Origin: Cylindrospermum sp. FACHB-282 | Lineage (GTDB): Bacteria; Cyanobacteriota; Cyanobacteriia; Cyanobacteriales; Nostocaceae | Assembly (NCBI RefSeq): GCF_014697195.1 | Contig: NZ_JACJRJ010000009.1 | Coordinates: 82,299 to 146,298, forward strand | Direction of reading: 5' to 3' | Length of the DNA: 64,000 bases | In this document: in pieces, positions 63,939 to 64,000 of the stretch | Layout: every line of letters starts with the position of its first letter | Numbering within the stretch: position 1 is the stretch's first letter | The notes under the pieces: model-generated | What the model was told of the DNA's origin: nothing | Database searches by the model: none | Seen by the model: the letters and a program-made list of their open reading frames with translations, nothing else | Position numbers and translations under genes: made by a program

Positions 63939-64000
63939 ATGGCGCGTGAGTTGACGACAGTTCCCTGACTAATGTGCGTAGCACCAGAGAAGGGAGCATG
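63902..64000. mobile_element. probable IS200/IS605-family element end
   Basis: AGAAGCCCCACGCC leads into a hairpin with 7-bp arms CCCACGC (63908-63914) and GCGTGGG (63928-63934), followed by ATGAATGG. GAAGCCCCACGC with a GCGTGGG-closing stem is what I know from cyanobacterial IS605/TnpB element ends. No transposase gene is visible before the window ends, so the element either continues beyond 64000 or is a short remnant. Confidence 0.5.

Overview
This window comes from the chromosome of a cyanobacterium, most likely a filamentous, heterocyst-type (Nostocales) strain. The evidence is the dense scatter of the HIP1 octamer GCGATCGC, typical cyanobacterial genes (ycf34, crtO, CYP110-type P450, DevBCA-type exporter, GlcE/GlcF, sulfiredoxin, CHASE-free PAS kinases, REC-cyclase), Uma2 and PIN families in several copies, and heptameric STRR repeats (AAAATTC units). 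No rRNA, tRNA or CRISPR array was found.

Layout. 1-7 kb: the 5' end of a SpoIID/LytB-like secreted protein, sulfiredoxin, an HTH/GrpE-like protein, then a signalling block (five-PAS histidine kinase, STAS protein, REC-PP2C phosphatase). 7-14.5 kb: conserved unknowns followed by a toxin-antitoxin and decay zone: a ribbon-helix-helix/membrane pair, ParD with a broken ParE, two PIN modules, an orphan DUF2281 antitoxin, long imperfect direct repeats, and a membrane-type GTPase. 14.6-23.7 kb: a transketolase-like TPP enzyme, beta-carotene ketolase CrtO, a saccharopine-dehydrogenase-like reductase, a CPA1 antiporter and a P450. 23.8-32.9 kb: a single-chain restriction-methylase, a RAYT transposase with matching terminal inverted repeats, glycolate dehydrogenase glcE-glcF, a PIN protein with an unusual 226-residue partner, and a Uma2 protein. 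33-51 kb: mostly core metabolism and regulation: NDH-2, ilvC, CocE hydrolase, TetR plus DevBCA exporter, an MMADHC-like protein, an 18-repeat LRR protein, a K+ channel, argD, a REC-PAS-adenylate cyclase and the remains of a hybrid kinase beside it. 51-63 kb: tsaB, ycf34, cca, a secreted adenosine deaminase, an AT-rich stretch without HIP1 sites, then trpS and metF. The window closes with a UPF0175/DUF3368 pair whose toxin gene is cut short by an IS605-like hairpin.

The most interesting region is about 53.66-60.28 kb. It carries a 1031-residue GHKL (sacsin-like) ATPase and a 200-residue PD-(D/E)XK nuclease-like protein. A 105-bp divergent copy of the 3' end of cca lies at its right edge, 6.6 kb from the intact gene, which is the geometry of an island inserted at a gene 3' end. 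I read the ATPase/nuclease pair as a candidate defence module; this is inference. A second candidate is the PIN toxin with an atypically large upstream partner at 30.8-31.9 kb.
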